NCBI GenBank assembly: GCA_947683425.1 | Contig: CANTUQ010000102.1 | Span: forward strand, 186,001 to 250,000 | Reading direction: 5' to 3' | Source: Excoecaria cochinchinensis | Lineage: Eukaryota > Streptophyta > Magnoliopsida > Malpighiales > Euphorbiaceae | DNA length: 64,000 nt | In this document: positions 1 to 8,512 of the stretch, piece by piece | Layout of the letters: each line of letters opens with the position of its first letter | Position numbering within the stretch: position 1 is the stretch's first letter | Program-made: the position numbers and the translations under genes | The notes under the pieces: generated by a model | What the model saw: the letters and a program-made list of their open reading frames with translations, nothing else | What the model was told of the DNA's origin: nothing | Database searches by the model: none

Positions 1-1677
1 CTGACAACCCCAGATAATGAGAAACTTCCTCTTGCTAAGAAACTGAGATACAAAGCAACCAACAATGAAGCTGAGTATGAAGCATGCACTTTCGGGTTAG
101 AAGCTTTGGCCGTGTTGGGGGCAAGAAATGTAGAGGTATTTGGTGACTCGTCCTTGGTAATAAACCAGATCCGAGGTGAGTGGGCTGTTAAGGAAGAGCG
201 ACTGGTCCCCTATGTTCAATATCTGAAAGGGATGTGTGGGCAGTTTGAGACTTGCACCTTCCACTTCGTGCCCAGAGATGAGAACCGTTTGGCTGATGCG
301 TTGGCAACCTTAGTATCAATATGGGATAACCCTGAGGGAGTGGCCATGAAACCGGTGCTAATTTCGAGCTCTGATAGGCCCAGCTTTGAAACTGTGCCTG
401 TAATGGAACTAGAGGCGTCAGATGGGAGGCCGTGGTACTTTGATATCATGAATTACTTGGAAAGCGATAGATTCCCAGAAGAAGCCACTGAAAAGGATCA
501 AAGGATGATACGTAAGTTATCTACTCAGTTCATATCCTTGGAAGGAGTGCTGTATAAGAGACGGTCAGATGGGATCCAGCTCAGATGTTTGAATGAGAGA
601 GAAGCGCGCAAGATAATGGAAGAAACCCATGCAGGGGTCTGCGGGGCCCACATGAATGGTTTAACCTTGGCCAAGAAGATAATGAGGCAAGGCTTTTATT
701 GGCTTACGATGGACACTGATTGCTCAAAATATGTCAAGCAATGTCAGTTGTGCCAACAGTACGCGGATCTGAGGCACCTGCCGGTATCAGAGCTACATAA
801 CTTAACATCTCCTTGGCCGTTTGCCGCTTGGGGGATAGATATCATTGGAGAGATTCGCCCTACGGCGTCCAATGGGCACAGATATATCATAGTCGCGATC
901 GACTACTTCACCAAATGGGTTGAGGCAGAATCTTTCAAGAAAATTGACGCAAGGGATATGGCCAGGTTCATAGAGAGGAACTTGATCTGCAGATATGGTC
1001 TCCCTCACCACATAGTGTCTGATAATGGAGTGCAGTTTATGGGAGAGACCAGAAAACTTCTTGAGAAATACGGTTTTGAGCATCATAAATCCTCTCCCTA
1101 CCGACCGCAAGCGAATGGAGCAGTGGAAGCCGCCAATAAGAATGTGAAGAAGATCTTGTCCAAGATGGTCCAAACCTACAAAGACTGGGCTGAAAAGTTG
1201 CCCTTCGCCCTGTGGGGATACAGAACGATAGTAAGATCATCTACGGGCACTACACCATTTTCTCTGGTATACGGAACAGAAGCGGTATTGCCGGTAGAGA
1301 TAGAGCTTAAATCATTAAGGGTGGTCATGGAGGCCCAAATCCCGGAAGCCGAATGGGCGCAGCAGAGATTGCTGCACTTGAACTTACTGGATGAGAGTAG
1401 GCTGAAAGCTTATTATCATAATCAGATATATCAGAAGAGATTAGCGAGAACTTTCGGAAAGAAGGTGAGGAAGCACCCGCTGAAAGAGGGGGACTTGGTG
1501 TTCAAGCAGATGAGGCCAGGAATACCGGATATCAGGGGGAAATTCAGACCTACCTGGGAAGGGCCGTACATCCTTAAGAAGCTGTTGTCCAGAGGGGCTG
1601 CAATCTTATCAGACAGCGATGGGAACGAATTCAAAGAGCCAGTCAATGTCGACAGACTCAAAAGGTTCCACGGCTAA
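1..1677 (+). CDS. pol: T1 pol C-terminal part: second RNase H and integrase
   Basis: The frame is open from base 1 to a TAA after the FHG terminus, so the true start is upstream of the window. The first ~110 codons are the C-terminal half of the extra, archaeal-type RNase H of Tat elements (NNEAEYEA, FGDSSLV and LADALA motifs). The integrase follows. Its zinc-binding HHCC residues are at 628-630, 649-651, 742-744 and 751-753. Its catalytic acidic residues are at 838-840 (GIDIIG), 1021-1023 (SDNG) and 1126-1128 (NGAVEAAN), with 34 residues between the last two. A basic C-terminal domain ending VDRLKRFHG completes the protein. No stop or frameshift is visible, so this part could be functional. 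The integrase would insert element cDNA into nuclear DNA; the RNase H would degrade the RNA of RNA:DNA hybrids. Confidence 0.93.
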   Translation: MTTPDNEKLPLAKKLRYKATNNEAEYEACTFGLEALAVLGARNVEVFGDSSLVINQIRGEWAVKEERLVPYVQYLKGMCGQFETCTFHFVPRDENRLADALATLVSIWDNPEGVAMKPVLISSSDRPSFETVPVMELEASDGRPWYFDIMNYLESDRFPEEATEKDQRMIRKLSTQFISLEGVLYKRRSDGIQLRCLNEREARKIMEETHAGVCGAHMNGLTLAKKIMRQGFYWLTMDTDCSKYVKQCQLCQQYADLRHLPVSELHNLTSPWPFAAWGIDIIGEIRPTASNGHRYIIVAIDYFTKWVEAESFKKIDARDMARFIERNLICRYGLPHHIVSDNGVQFMGETRKLLEKYGFEHHKSSPYRPQANGAVEAANKNVKKILSKMVQTYKDWAEKLPFALWGYRTIVRSSTGTTPFSLVYGTEAVLPVEIELKSLRVVMEAQIPEAEWAQQRLLHLNLLDESRLKAYYHNQIYQKRLARTFGKKVRKHPLKEGDLVFKQMRPGIPDIRGKFRPTWEGPYILKKLLSRGAAILSDSDGNEFKEPVNVDRLKRFHG

Positions 1678-1699
1678 AGACCAAAATAAAAAAGAAGAG

Positions 1700-1852
1700 A
1701 ATAAAATGCCCTGCAAGTCGAAAATCGAAAAAAGGCGGCTATGCTAAAATTGGGCGCCTCGACAGGGTGAAAACCGAAAAAAGGCATCCTGTGCAAAAAT
1801 TAGAGGCATGAGAGAGAATGTCCGATCGTGAAAACCCGAGAGGGCCGATCGG
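1700..1852 (+). other. T1 structured RNA hairpins just 3' of pol
   Basis: This non-coding stretch has irregular hairpins sharing a purine-rich 5' internal loop (GTGAAAA or TCGAAAA) and a short inner CC/GG stem. The clearest are 1762-1792 (outer arms ACAGG/CCTGT) and 1822-1852 (arms CCGATCG/CGATCGG around TGAAAA, then CCC-GAGA-GGG). Equivalent hairpins in T3 (51387-51417, 51446-51476) and T4 (41334-41363) keep the pairing with different bases. The stretch 1853-2059 holds the transition to the antisense gene and nothing else I recognise. Confidence 0.7.
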
Positions 1853-2059
1853 TAACAGGAGTTGATGCTGTTAAAATTTGGTTTCATGTATTGATAGTGC
1901 ATAAGCAGCTGAGTAAATGCCAAAACTGATCATGCATGCTGAAATTATCTAGAAATGCACACGAAACTCGTGAAAGGGGTGAATATTATTCTTTTCACTT
2001 TTGTCATTTTCTAGTTTTGCATTGAAAAGAAATGTAGCAAAATACACATGTAGGCTAAA

Positions 2060-3374
2060 CTAGGTCTTGCTGCTGCTCTCGCCAATCAGATGCTTGAGCC
2101 CTCGAGTCCTATTATCGGAGGTTGGGCTGAGTATCCACTTCTTGTACCCGCTGGTTGAGGATGCAGAATGGTTGCCAAACCTCGGGATGACAGTCTTCAC
2201 AGGTAATCTGCCCCATAGCTCGTGATACCGGGAAGCAAATGCGACCGAGAAATCTCCTCCTCGGAAAGAAAGGGGAACCCTCACTATATCCTGGGTCATC
2301 CCAAGCTGCCGTGAACATCGCGAGGTAATGCAGAAGGTGGCCTGGCGAAAGCCGCAGAGGGGGACGCAACCTGATGACCCATCGGTGACCGCATGAGACA
2401 GCGGGAGCCAGGCGGATGTAAAACTGATATCGTCATCTGACAGCTCACTAAATCTAGTAATGCCTTCACCAGTCGCGGCACACCCATACAGTTGCCGACG
2501 AGGCAAGAAATGGCTCGGCGTGTACCGCGGAATGACTCGAGGGGGTGGTTCAGACAGCATCTTCAGTTTTTCCTGTAGCCAGATCTGAAAAAAAAAAAAA
2601 AAAAAAAAAAGCCGCTGGAGTAAGTAGGGTTTGCTTCAGGCAAAAATAAGGCACAGGGTTGTGTGAAAATCCGAAAGGACGCACCTCCCGCAAAGAAAAG
2701 CTAGTGTGAAAATCCATAAGGGACGCACTACCTTTAAAATAATGACGTACCTGGAGTAATAAGGGGCTACCGGTAAATGTTGTAGTGGACCCAGAGCTCA
2801 CAGCGTCCAGACCTAAGATGGTTTCGGCCAAGACAAGTGGTAGAGGGGACAATCCCAGATGAAAGTCGCTCAGAACTCCAAGCAGACGAAAGTCGCCTGT
2901 CAAGCCTCCTGGTACAACAGTAAGGAAGTTCACCATGCAGAATAGGAACGTGATACTTACCCGATAGGTGGGGATGTCAGTGAACTGATCTAGGGCCTCG
3001 ATCAGTGGCTCCAGAGAAAAGGAGGAACTCAGAGGAATCAGCCGGTTGGCCGCCGAGGGGGATATGCCCAGAGCTAGGGCTATGTCCCGGGTCTGAAGTA
3101 GGCCGTAGCGGGGGATGCAAGGCAAAATGCCAGGAGGGAACTGGGCTCCCAGAATGGAAGCCAATTCTTCAGAAAGAGGGCACAGTTCCTGATAGGTGAA
3201 CTGGAAGACGTGAAATCGAGGGTTCCAGAAGTGGGTCGCCGCCAGGAGGAGGTTCTGGTTGATTTTCACCCGGCACAGATATTTCAGCCCAGCCAGAGAG
3301 GAAAGGGCGCCTTGTCCCCAAGTGTGTTTGTCATCTAAAATACGGTGCATCCTTTGAGCGGGAGGGGAAAACAT
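2060..3374 (-). CDS. T1 antisense extra gene, two exons, plant-mobile-domain-like
   Basis: This gene is read against pol. Exon 1 runs from the ATG at 3374 down to 2751 (208 codons) and exon 2 from 2584 down to the stop at 2060 (174 codons plus stop), giving 382 residues. The intron (2585-2750) has a CAG/GTACGT donor and a long T tract ending in CAG. It is phase 0, and removing it joins two long open frames; the residues across the junction (LLLQ, then IWLQEKL) suit a Q-x-W-x-x-E-x-L pattern. Exon 1 has an aromatic ATHFWNPRFHVFQF segment followed by ELCPLSEELASILG, which resembles the FW..F.VF.F...ELCPT.EEF segment of plant mobile domain (PMD) and transposon-derived proteins. That assignment is from memory of the family, not a search. 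No stop or frameshift interrupts either exon. Extra antisense ORFs are known in some Tat elements; their role is unknown. Confidence 0.72.
2585..2750 (-). other. intron of the T1 antisense gene
   Basis: On the minus strand the intron starts GTACGT right after a CAG and ends in about 23 T's followed by CAG, matching plant splice consensus at both ends. It is 166 bp. The A run on the + strand (about 2588-2610) is its polypyrimidine tract. The intron overlaps sense-strand hairpins of the Tat 3' region (2611-2730), so this piece of DNA appears to serve both strands. Confidence 0.75.
2611..2730 (+). other. T1 sense-strand hairpin cluster inside the antisense intron
   Basis: Three hairpins follow one another: 2611-2641 (arms CTGGAG/CTTCAG), about 2656-2689 (inner stem TCC-GAAA-GGA after TGAAAA) and 2702-2730 (arms TAGTG/CACTA with a TGAAAA internal loop). 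The same three occur in the same order in T3 (51890-52011) and T4 (about 41814-41938). Their conservation in elements that have lost the antisense gene suggests they belong to the retrotransposon RNA and not to the intron as such. Confidence 0.65.
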
Positions 3375-3433
3375 TTTTGAGAAGAATAAAAGCCCAAAGT
3401 GCTGGAAAATGAAGAGACAAGAAAATCTTGCAG

Positions 3434-3683
3434 ATTTTATAGGAGAGGGTCACCGACGGCCTACCCGCCCCTCTACAGAGACGGTCTACCCGCCTCTCTA
3501 CGGAGACGGCCTGACCGCCCCTCCATAGAGACGGCCTGCCCGTCGGAAGTCCACCGGGCAGAAACACGCGTCATCATCGCATTCATCACGCGCATTAAAA
3601 TTGCATTCATTTCAAGACAGACGGCCAGCCCGTCGGTTGCTTTTATAGACGCCCTGCCCGTCGGTCACGAAATTCTATATAAG
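3434..3683. promoter_or_regulatory. divergent promoter for the two T1 extra genes
   Basis: A + strand TATA box (TATATAAG, 3676-3683) lies about 200 bp upstream of the leader-intron donor of the sense gene. A minus-strand TATA box (CTATAAAAT, complement of 3434-3442) lies about 60 bp before the antisense ATG at 3374. A second minus-strand candidate is CTATAAAA (complement of 3641-3648). Between them is a GC-rich repeat array. The same array motif stands directly upstream of the TATA box in T1's own LTR, which supports a promoter role. Start sites are inferred, not seen. Confidence 0.6.
3455..3668. repeat. GC-rich array in the T1 internal promoter
   Basis: Four tandem 25-bp units begin with GACGG at 3455, 3480, 3505 and 3530. 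They are followed by single inverted modules of the form GACGGCC-GCCCGTC around 3619-3668. The core GACGGCC..GCCCGTCGG is shared with the arrays in the T1 LTR (7629-7860 and 8384-8512). Confidence 0.8.
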
Positions 3684-3877
3684 GGCGAGTGACAGCCGGC
3701 GCAAACGTTGCTGTCCCTTTCTCCTTCCTCTCTTAAAGCGGTTTCTAAGTAGTTTTTAGCGTTTTTTGAGTCTTTTCTTCTTATTTTTTCGCGATTTCTT
3801 CGTTTTTTCGCATTATATACTCACCCGGTGCTCGGATATTTGTATTTCCCTAATTTCTACACTTCTCCGGATTACAA

Positions 3878-4595
3878 GTAAGTAAATAATTACTTCTTTA
3901 TTATTTATTTATTTATTTATTTAATTCATTTCTACATTCTTTTTTCCTTTTAACTCTAAGGAGTTTTAAATAATTTTAGAATTTAGGGGGAAATGCTGCC
4001 CAATTTTTTATAATTAAATCCGAACTTTTTGCATGATCACATAGAAATAGAGTTTTTCTATAAACTTGGTGCTTTAGAATTACACCCTTTTTAGCGCACC
4101 ATTTTGTGCATATCTTTGCTTTTATGGCCTGAGGCCATTATTTTGATTTTGTTGGGGGCACACTCTTGCCGGGGTGCGCCCCATTTACATGTATTTAATA
4201 TTGCTAGGGCCTGAGGCCTATTATCTTGCTTTTTCATGCAGGAGGTTGGGCACATCCCTGCCGGGGTGCTGCCCAAATTTTTATCTTTTATTCTAGAATT
4301 GAATATTTATTTACTCTCCAAGTATGATGCATGCCTTAGGACTTAGAAAGCCCATCTTTATTCGCTTTAATTATCTCCGTAAGGATTATATGTTCCTTTG
4401 CCATGATGCGGACAAGGCATATTAAGATACTTCCGTAGACAGGATGTTTGCTATTTTTATCCGTCATTACTTTTTTATCTCATGTTGGGCCGCCATTGCC
4501 CTGGTAAGGCCTAGATGGACCTTAGATTTTGGAAAATAAACCTGATAGTGCTTGTTTTGCCAAGTTTTCACTATCTGACTCTTTCCTTTTTACAG
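3878..4595 (+). other. leader intron of the T1 sense extra gene
   Basis: The donor GTAAGT begins at 3878 and the acceptor CTTTTTACAG ends at 4595, one base before the ATG at 4597. The inferred first exon (from about 3705, downstream of the TATA box, to 3877) contains no ATG that I can find, whereas the intron contains several. Splicing would therefore make the gene's ATG the first one in the mRNA. The intron is 718 bp and AT-rich with a pyrimidine-rich 3' end. No transcript evidence is available here. Confidence 0.68.
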
Positions 4596-4596
4596 G

Positions 4597-6648
4597 ATGC
4601 CTCCCAGACGCAGAGCACCACAAGCCCAGCCCGAGCTTGAGGCCCCGGCTTGGATGGATGATGAGTCCGCCCAGAGGTACAGGGCGTTGGCTCAGGTGGA
4701 GTTTCGGGCCAGCCGCTTTGTATCTCGCCCTTTTCTGGAGGCCCTCGGGTTGGCCGCGGAGTTCGATCTACTTGCCGAGGGAGCGGGTTGGACAGAGTTT
4801 CTTGAGCCTGCCTTCCAGACATTTCCAGAGGCTACCCGCCAGGTCTTGGCCACTCTCCGCTACACAGGCTTTCAGAGCGCAGATACTGACCCGGGGGTGA
4901 TACAGTTTTGGTTTGATGGCGACCATGTCAGCATCACCAGGCAGAGGTTTGCTCAGGCGATGGGGCTTCCTTCGGGAGAGGAGGTTGAGATCCCGCGGCG
5001 AGCGGTGAGACGCGCCCATTGGGCGGCTATTGCTATACCAGGAGTGCTGTATGATCACGATACAGCGAAGAGCACCGTACTGGTGTCTCAGGCACTCCGG
5101 TATCTGCACAGAGTGCTTTCCAGCTCGTACCTCGGTCGAGCTGGTAATCCAGGGTCGCTTAACGCGGCCGAGATCTGGAGCCTCTGGGCTATGGTGGCAG
5201 GCCAGCGTCTCAACATTAGCCACGAGATCTTGGCCAACCTGACCAGAGTGGGCAGAGGGTTGACACCGGTGGTGATGGTAGGAGGAGTCATCACCCGATT
5301 ACTGTTGGGATTGGGGTTTACACCCGAGAGGCTGAGAGGACCTCTACCGGAGGGGATCCATGTAGATGCTGCAGCAGCGGTTCAGATGGGGATGATCTCT
5401 CAGATTCCAGGCCAGGCGGAGGCTTATAGGGTGTTGACTATCCATGAGACCCGGCGGCTGTTCTCGCTTCCACCCCTGGGGGCAGATCCTGATCACCCAG
5501 AGCACCAGGAGGAGCAGCCTCCACAGCCCGAGCCACAGCCACAGCCTGAGCCACAGCTTCAGCCTCCGCAGGTCCAGCCGCAGCCTCTACAGACTGAGCC
5601 TCAGCCGGAGCACCAGCCTCCTCTACCTCCTCAGTCCCAGGCAGTGCCTCCGCCACAGCACCAGGAGCCTCCTAGGACCCCCATGGATTTTGATTTTGAG
5701 ATCACGATGGACGAGCTCTTCGCCTCTTCACCGGCATCTAGGGCCCCGACTCCAGCCCCGTCGCCAGGTACCAGGGTACAGAGGCCTGCACGCGAGCCCT
5801 CTGAGAGATACCATCCGTACTCCCGAGGCGATCCTGGGGCATCCACTACTTCGGCACCACCACCAGAGCCAGCGCCACATCAGCCAGCTCAGCCGGACTA
5901 TTTTCAGCTCCTCTCCTCCATGTTTATGGCCTTTGAGCGGCGACAGGATGAGAGGGATAGGGCCATTCATGAGAGGTTGGATCGCCAGCAGGCTGCTATC
6001 CAGGAGCAGTCTCAGACGGTGGAGCGCCTATCCCGAGAGCAGGCAGGCTACATGGAGCATGCAGCGAGGGAGCAGACTCGGGCCATGGATGCCCTTAGAG
6101 ATGAGCAGACTCGAGTTCTGGAGGCCTTCAGAGGAGAGCAGATGAGGCTAGTTGAGCAGATTGCTCAGGGGCAGAGGGAGTTGAGGCAGCAGCTCGCTCA
6201 TGATGTGAGGACGTCGCAGGACCAGGCGTCTCAGAGGGTTGACCTGACCCTTCAGATGATTGATGAGTCATTGGACTCTCTGAGATCCCGCGTCCAGGCG
6301 ATAGAGGGGATTCTCCCTCCTCTTTCCCAGACCATGAGAGAGTTCAGGGAGCAGACGGAGCAGAGCTTAGAGCGTAGGAGGACGGCCGCCGTTGAGCAGA
6401 CCACTCAGCTGAGCCAAGCCTTCAAGAAGTTGGGGGACAAGATCTCTGAGACCTTAGGGTTTTTGGGCACTTGTACCCAGCCCTTCTTAGACGGCTATGC
6501 TCAGGTACAGTTCAGGCGAGCCCATGATCACGAGGCAGGACCCTCTGCAGCTCTGCCACCGCCTCAAGCCCGTCCACCTCCGCCAGGGACCGTGCATATT
6601 TCGGATGATGAGGATCCCGATGAGCCTTCAGACTACACACCTCTCTGA
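4597..6648 (+). CDS. T1 sense extra gene, Athila-ORF1-like, 683 residues
   Basis: This intact frame lies between pol and the 3' LTR. Residues 1-290 form a globular helical region with short patterns (ALRYLHRVLSSSYLGR, AAEIWSLWAMV, GGVITRLLLGLG) that recall the ORF1 domain of Athila retrotransposons and the extra ORF of Ogre; this is from memory. Residues about 300-360 are almost all P, Q, E and H. Residues about 445-600 are a long Q/E/R-rich segment with heptad-like spacing, very likely a coiled coil. The last 20 residues contain VHISDDEDPDE, which has the hydrophobic-then-acidic form of a SUMO-interacting motif. The start is the ATG at 4597, one base after a splice acceptor. The function of this family is unknown; the coiled coil suggests self-assembly. 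No internal stop or frameshift is present. Confidence 0.82.
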   Translation: MPPRRRAPQAQPELEAPAWMDDESAQRYRALAQVEFRASRFVSRPFLEALGLAAEFDLLAEGAGWTEFLEPAFQTFPEATRQVLATLRYTGFQSADTDPGVIQFWFDGDHVSITRQRFAQAMGLPSGEEVEIPRRAVRRAHWAAIAIPGVLYDHDTAKSTVLVSQALRYLHRVLSSSYLGRAGNPGSLNAAEIWSLWAMVAGQRLNISHEILANLTRVGRGLTPVVMVGGVITRLLLGLGFTPERLRGPLPEGIHVDAAAAVQMGMISQIPGQAEAYRVLTIHETRRLFSLPPLGADPDHPEHQEEQPPQPEPQPQPEPQLQPPQVQPQPLQTEPQPEHQPPLPPQSQAVPPPQHQEPPRTPMDFDFEITMDELFASSPASRAPTPAPSPGTRVQRPAREPSERYHPYSRGDPGASTTSAPPPEPAPHQPAQPDYFQLLSSMFMAFERRQDERDRAIHERLDRQQAAIQEQSQTVERLSREQAGYMEHAAREQTRAMDALRDEQTRVLEAFRGEQMRLVEQIAQGQRELRQQLAHDVRTSQDQASQRVDLTLQMIDESLDSLRSRVQAIEGILPPLSQTMREFREQTEQSLERRRTAAVEQTTQLSQAFKKLGDKISETLGFLGTCTQPFLDGYAQVQFRRAHDHEAGPSAALPPPQARPPPPGTVHISDDEDPDEPSDYTPL

Positions 6649-7033
6649 GCTTCAGGGAGTTATTTTTGTATCTCTTGTATTTTGTATATGCATTGTACAA
6701 AAATGACCTTTTTAGTGGAAAAAACTTTTGCTCTATTATTTGCATGTTTTCCTTTTCTTTTCGATTAATTGCTTAAATAACACCACAGGAAGTGTATATT
6801 CTCCTATTTACTCATGTGTCGATAAAAATGACAACGAAAAAACAATAATAACATGAAACAAAGACAAACAACAAAAGAATAATAATCAATAGCAGGTCAA
6901 AAGATGACCTTCCAAACAAGAATTAACAAAATCTTTTATCTCACAGGTACAAAGGAATACCAACCTGAGCACGGACATCGATTAAAGAGGTCTCCTTCGA
7001 AACAAGGAAACCAGCGGAGTTTTCACACTCCAA
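6649..7033 (+). other. non-coding 3' flank of the T1 sense gene
   Basis: After the stop comes a T-rich segment (6659-6775) that could contain the polyadenylation region, then an A-rich stretch (about 6825-6900) and a possible acceptor-like TCTCACAG at 6939-6946. I see no gene. Confidence 0.6.
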
Positions 7034-7258
7034 GATCGAAGCTGCAGTTGAAGAAACACTGCTCTTCACCCCGAAGCTGCGGTTGAAGAAACACCGCTCT
7101 TCACCAGATCGAAGCTGCAGTTGAAGAAACACTGCTCTTCACCCCGAAGCTGCGGTTGAAGAAACACCGCTCTTCATCAGATCGAAGCTGCAGTTGAGGA
7201 AACACTGCTCTTCACCCCGAAGTTGCGGTTAGGGAAACACTGCTCTTCACCAGATCGA
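7034..7258 (+). repeat. 73-bp tandem repeat before the T1 polypurine tract
   Basis: Units start at GATCGAAG at 7034, 7107 and 7180, and a fourth begins at 7253, so the period is 73 bp. Each unit is itself two diverged halves (GAAGCTGCAGTTGAAG and GAAGCTGCGGTTGAAG). The array ends about 160 bp before the 3' LTR. Unrelated arrays stand in the same place in T3 and T4. Confidence 0.9.
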
Positions 7259-7417
7259 GATTATAAGCCAAAGCTTGCTGCATCTCACCAAGTCCTACAG
7301 ATCGAGATGAGGTCTAACCAGCAAAAGGCGCGGAAGGTGAAAAGCCGTCGAAGGTACGCTTTCTTTCCAACCTTTCTCTGAGTTTTGGCTTATCTAGGCA
7401 CTTGTGCGCTAGTTTCC

Positions 7418-7434
7418 CCAAAACTGGGGGCAAC
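7418..7434 (+). other. T1 polypurine tract region
   Basis: A conserved ACTGGGGGCAAC block ends immediately before the LTR start TGTAAGCACC. The same block stands before the 3' LTRs of T3 and T4. It is the expected priming site for plus-strand DNA synthesis. Confidence 0.8.
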
Positions 7435-7628
7435 TGTAAGCACCGTGTCCTGGAGCGGTCCGGATCGGAGGTTACCCTATGATGAAATCAATGTTCAAGG
7501 CCTGTACAGGAGGCTGAAGTTGGAGGTTTTAGTCCCGCGTTCCATGAGAAATGAGGTTTTTCTACACTTCAGGGGCAGAGGGGGAGAAAATGGGAGTTTT
7601 CTGAGTAAAAAAGGTTTTTTGTCCTCCA

Positions 7629-7860
7629 CAGACGGCCAGCCCGTCTGTGGAGATGGCCCGTCGCTTCGAGTCACCGACGGCTCAGGGTTTTTTCCGACGC
7701 CCGTCGGAAAGTCACCGCCCCTGTCAGGAGCCGCCTGGTTTCCCGGAGCACGCAACCGTTCCGACGCCTGTCGGTGGATGTGGCAGGGCCGTCGGAAGTG
7801 TCCTTGTGTCAGTAGGATTCTTCCGACGCCCGCCCCTACGCACCGACGCCCGTCGGTCGT
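7629..7860. repeat. CpG palindrome array upstream of the T1 LTR TATA box
   Basis: The region holds irregular copies of CCGACGCCCGTCGG and GACGGCCAGCCCGTC, many of them inverted repeats, ending a few bases before the TATA box at 7867. The motif matches the T1 internal divergent promoter (3455-3668). Confidence 0.8.
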
Positions 7861-7866
7861 GTCTGG

Positions 7867-7876
7867 CTATATAAGG
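7867..7876 (+). promoter_or_regulatory. TATA box of the T1 LTR
   Basis: CTATATAAGG is a canonical plant TATA box, placed between the palindrome array and a pyrimidine-rich leader. Transcription would start about 30 bp downstream, defining the U3/R boundary near 7900. Confidence 0.7.
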
Positions 7877-8383
7877 TCCGGATTTTCATTTGAAAAGGGT
7901 TGGAAAAATTTTCAGAAGGGGAAACTCTGCCAAAATTCGAGCACGTTTTCTCTCTCTTCCAAAAACACACATTTTCCAAAGAACTTTACTTAATCAAGGA
8001 TCAAATTGATCAAAGGAACTAAAAGCTAATTAGTTTTCTTTAGATTTGGACTCCTAAATCGACTTTCTGAAGGATCGGAGGTGAAATAGCTCATTTTCTC
8101 TCTCTAATCTTTCATTCTCTTACTTTCTCGTGGAACGCGCGGGGATCTAACCGACATCAAAATTCTACCCAAGGCAACTATCTGAGGGTAAATATTCCGG
8201 ATTCTCTTTCCATTTTCATCTCATATTTAATTATTTATCATTTATTTATTCATTCTGTGAAAATTTTGAATACGTGTTATTACTTTTCTTCATTTTGACT
8301 CCCTCATCTCCTTCTTGGATAAAACTTGTTTTTTTGATCTCAAAAGGCCCTTTTCTCCTTTCTGTTTTCCGGAGACAGAGGTG

Positions 8384-8512
8384 ATCGACGGGTCATCTTT
8401 ATGACCGACGCCCGTCGGTCACCCACCTACAGACGCCCCTTCTTGAGTGACAAACGGGCATATTGAATAACCAAACCGACGCCCGTCGGTCAACCAGGAA
8501 AGGCCGTCGGTG
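8384..8512. repeat. second CpG palindrome array in the T1 LTR
   Basis: Three or four copies of CCGACGCCCGTCGGTC-type modules lie downstream of the inferred splice donor at 8188, so they would fall within the leader intron if that donor is used. Confidence 0.75.

Noticed and set aside
7385..7993. 202-codon frame over the T1 polypurine tract and LTR start
   Set aside because: It crosses the internal/LTR boundary and the promoter array; no start context and no similarity to known domains.
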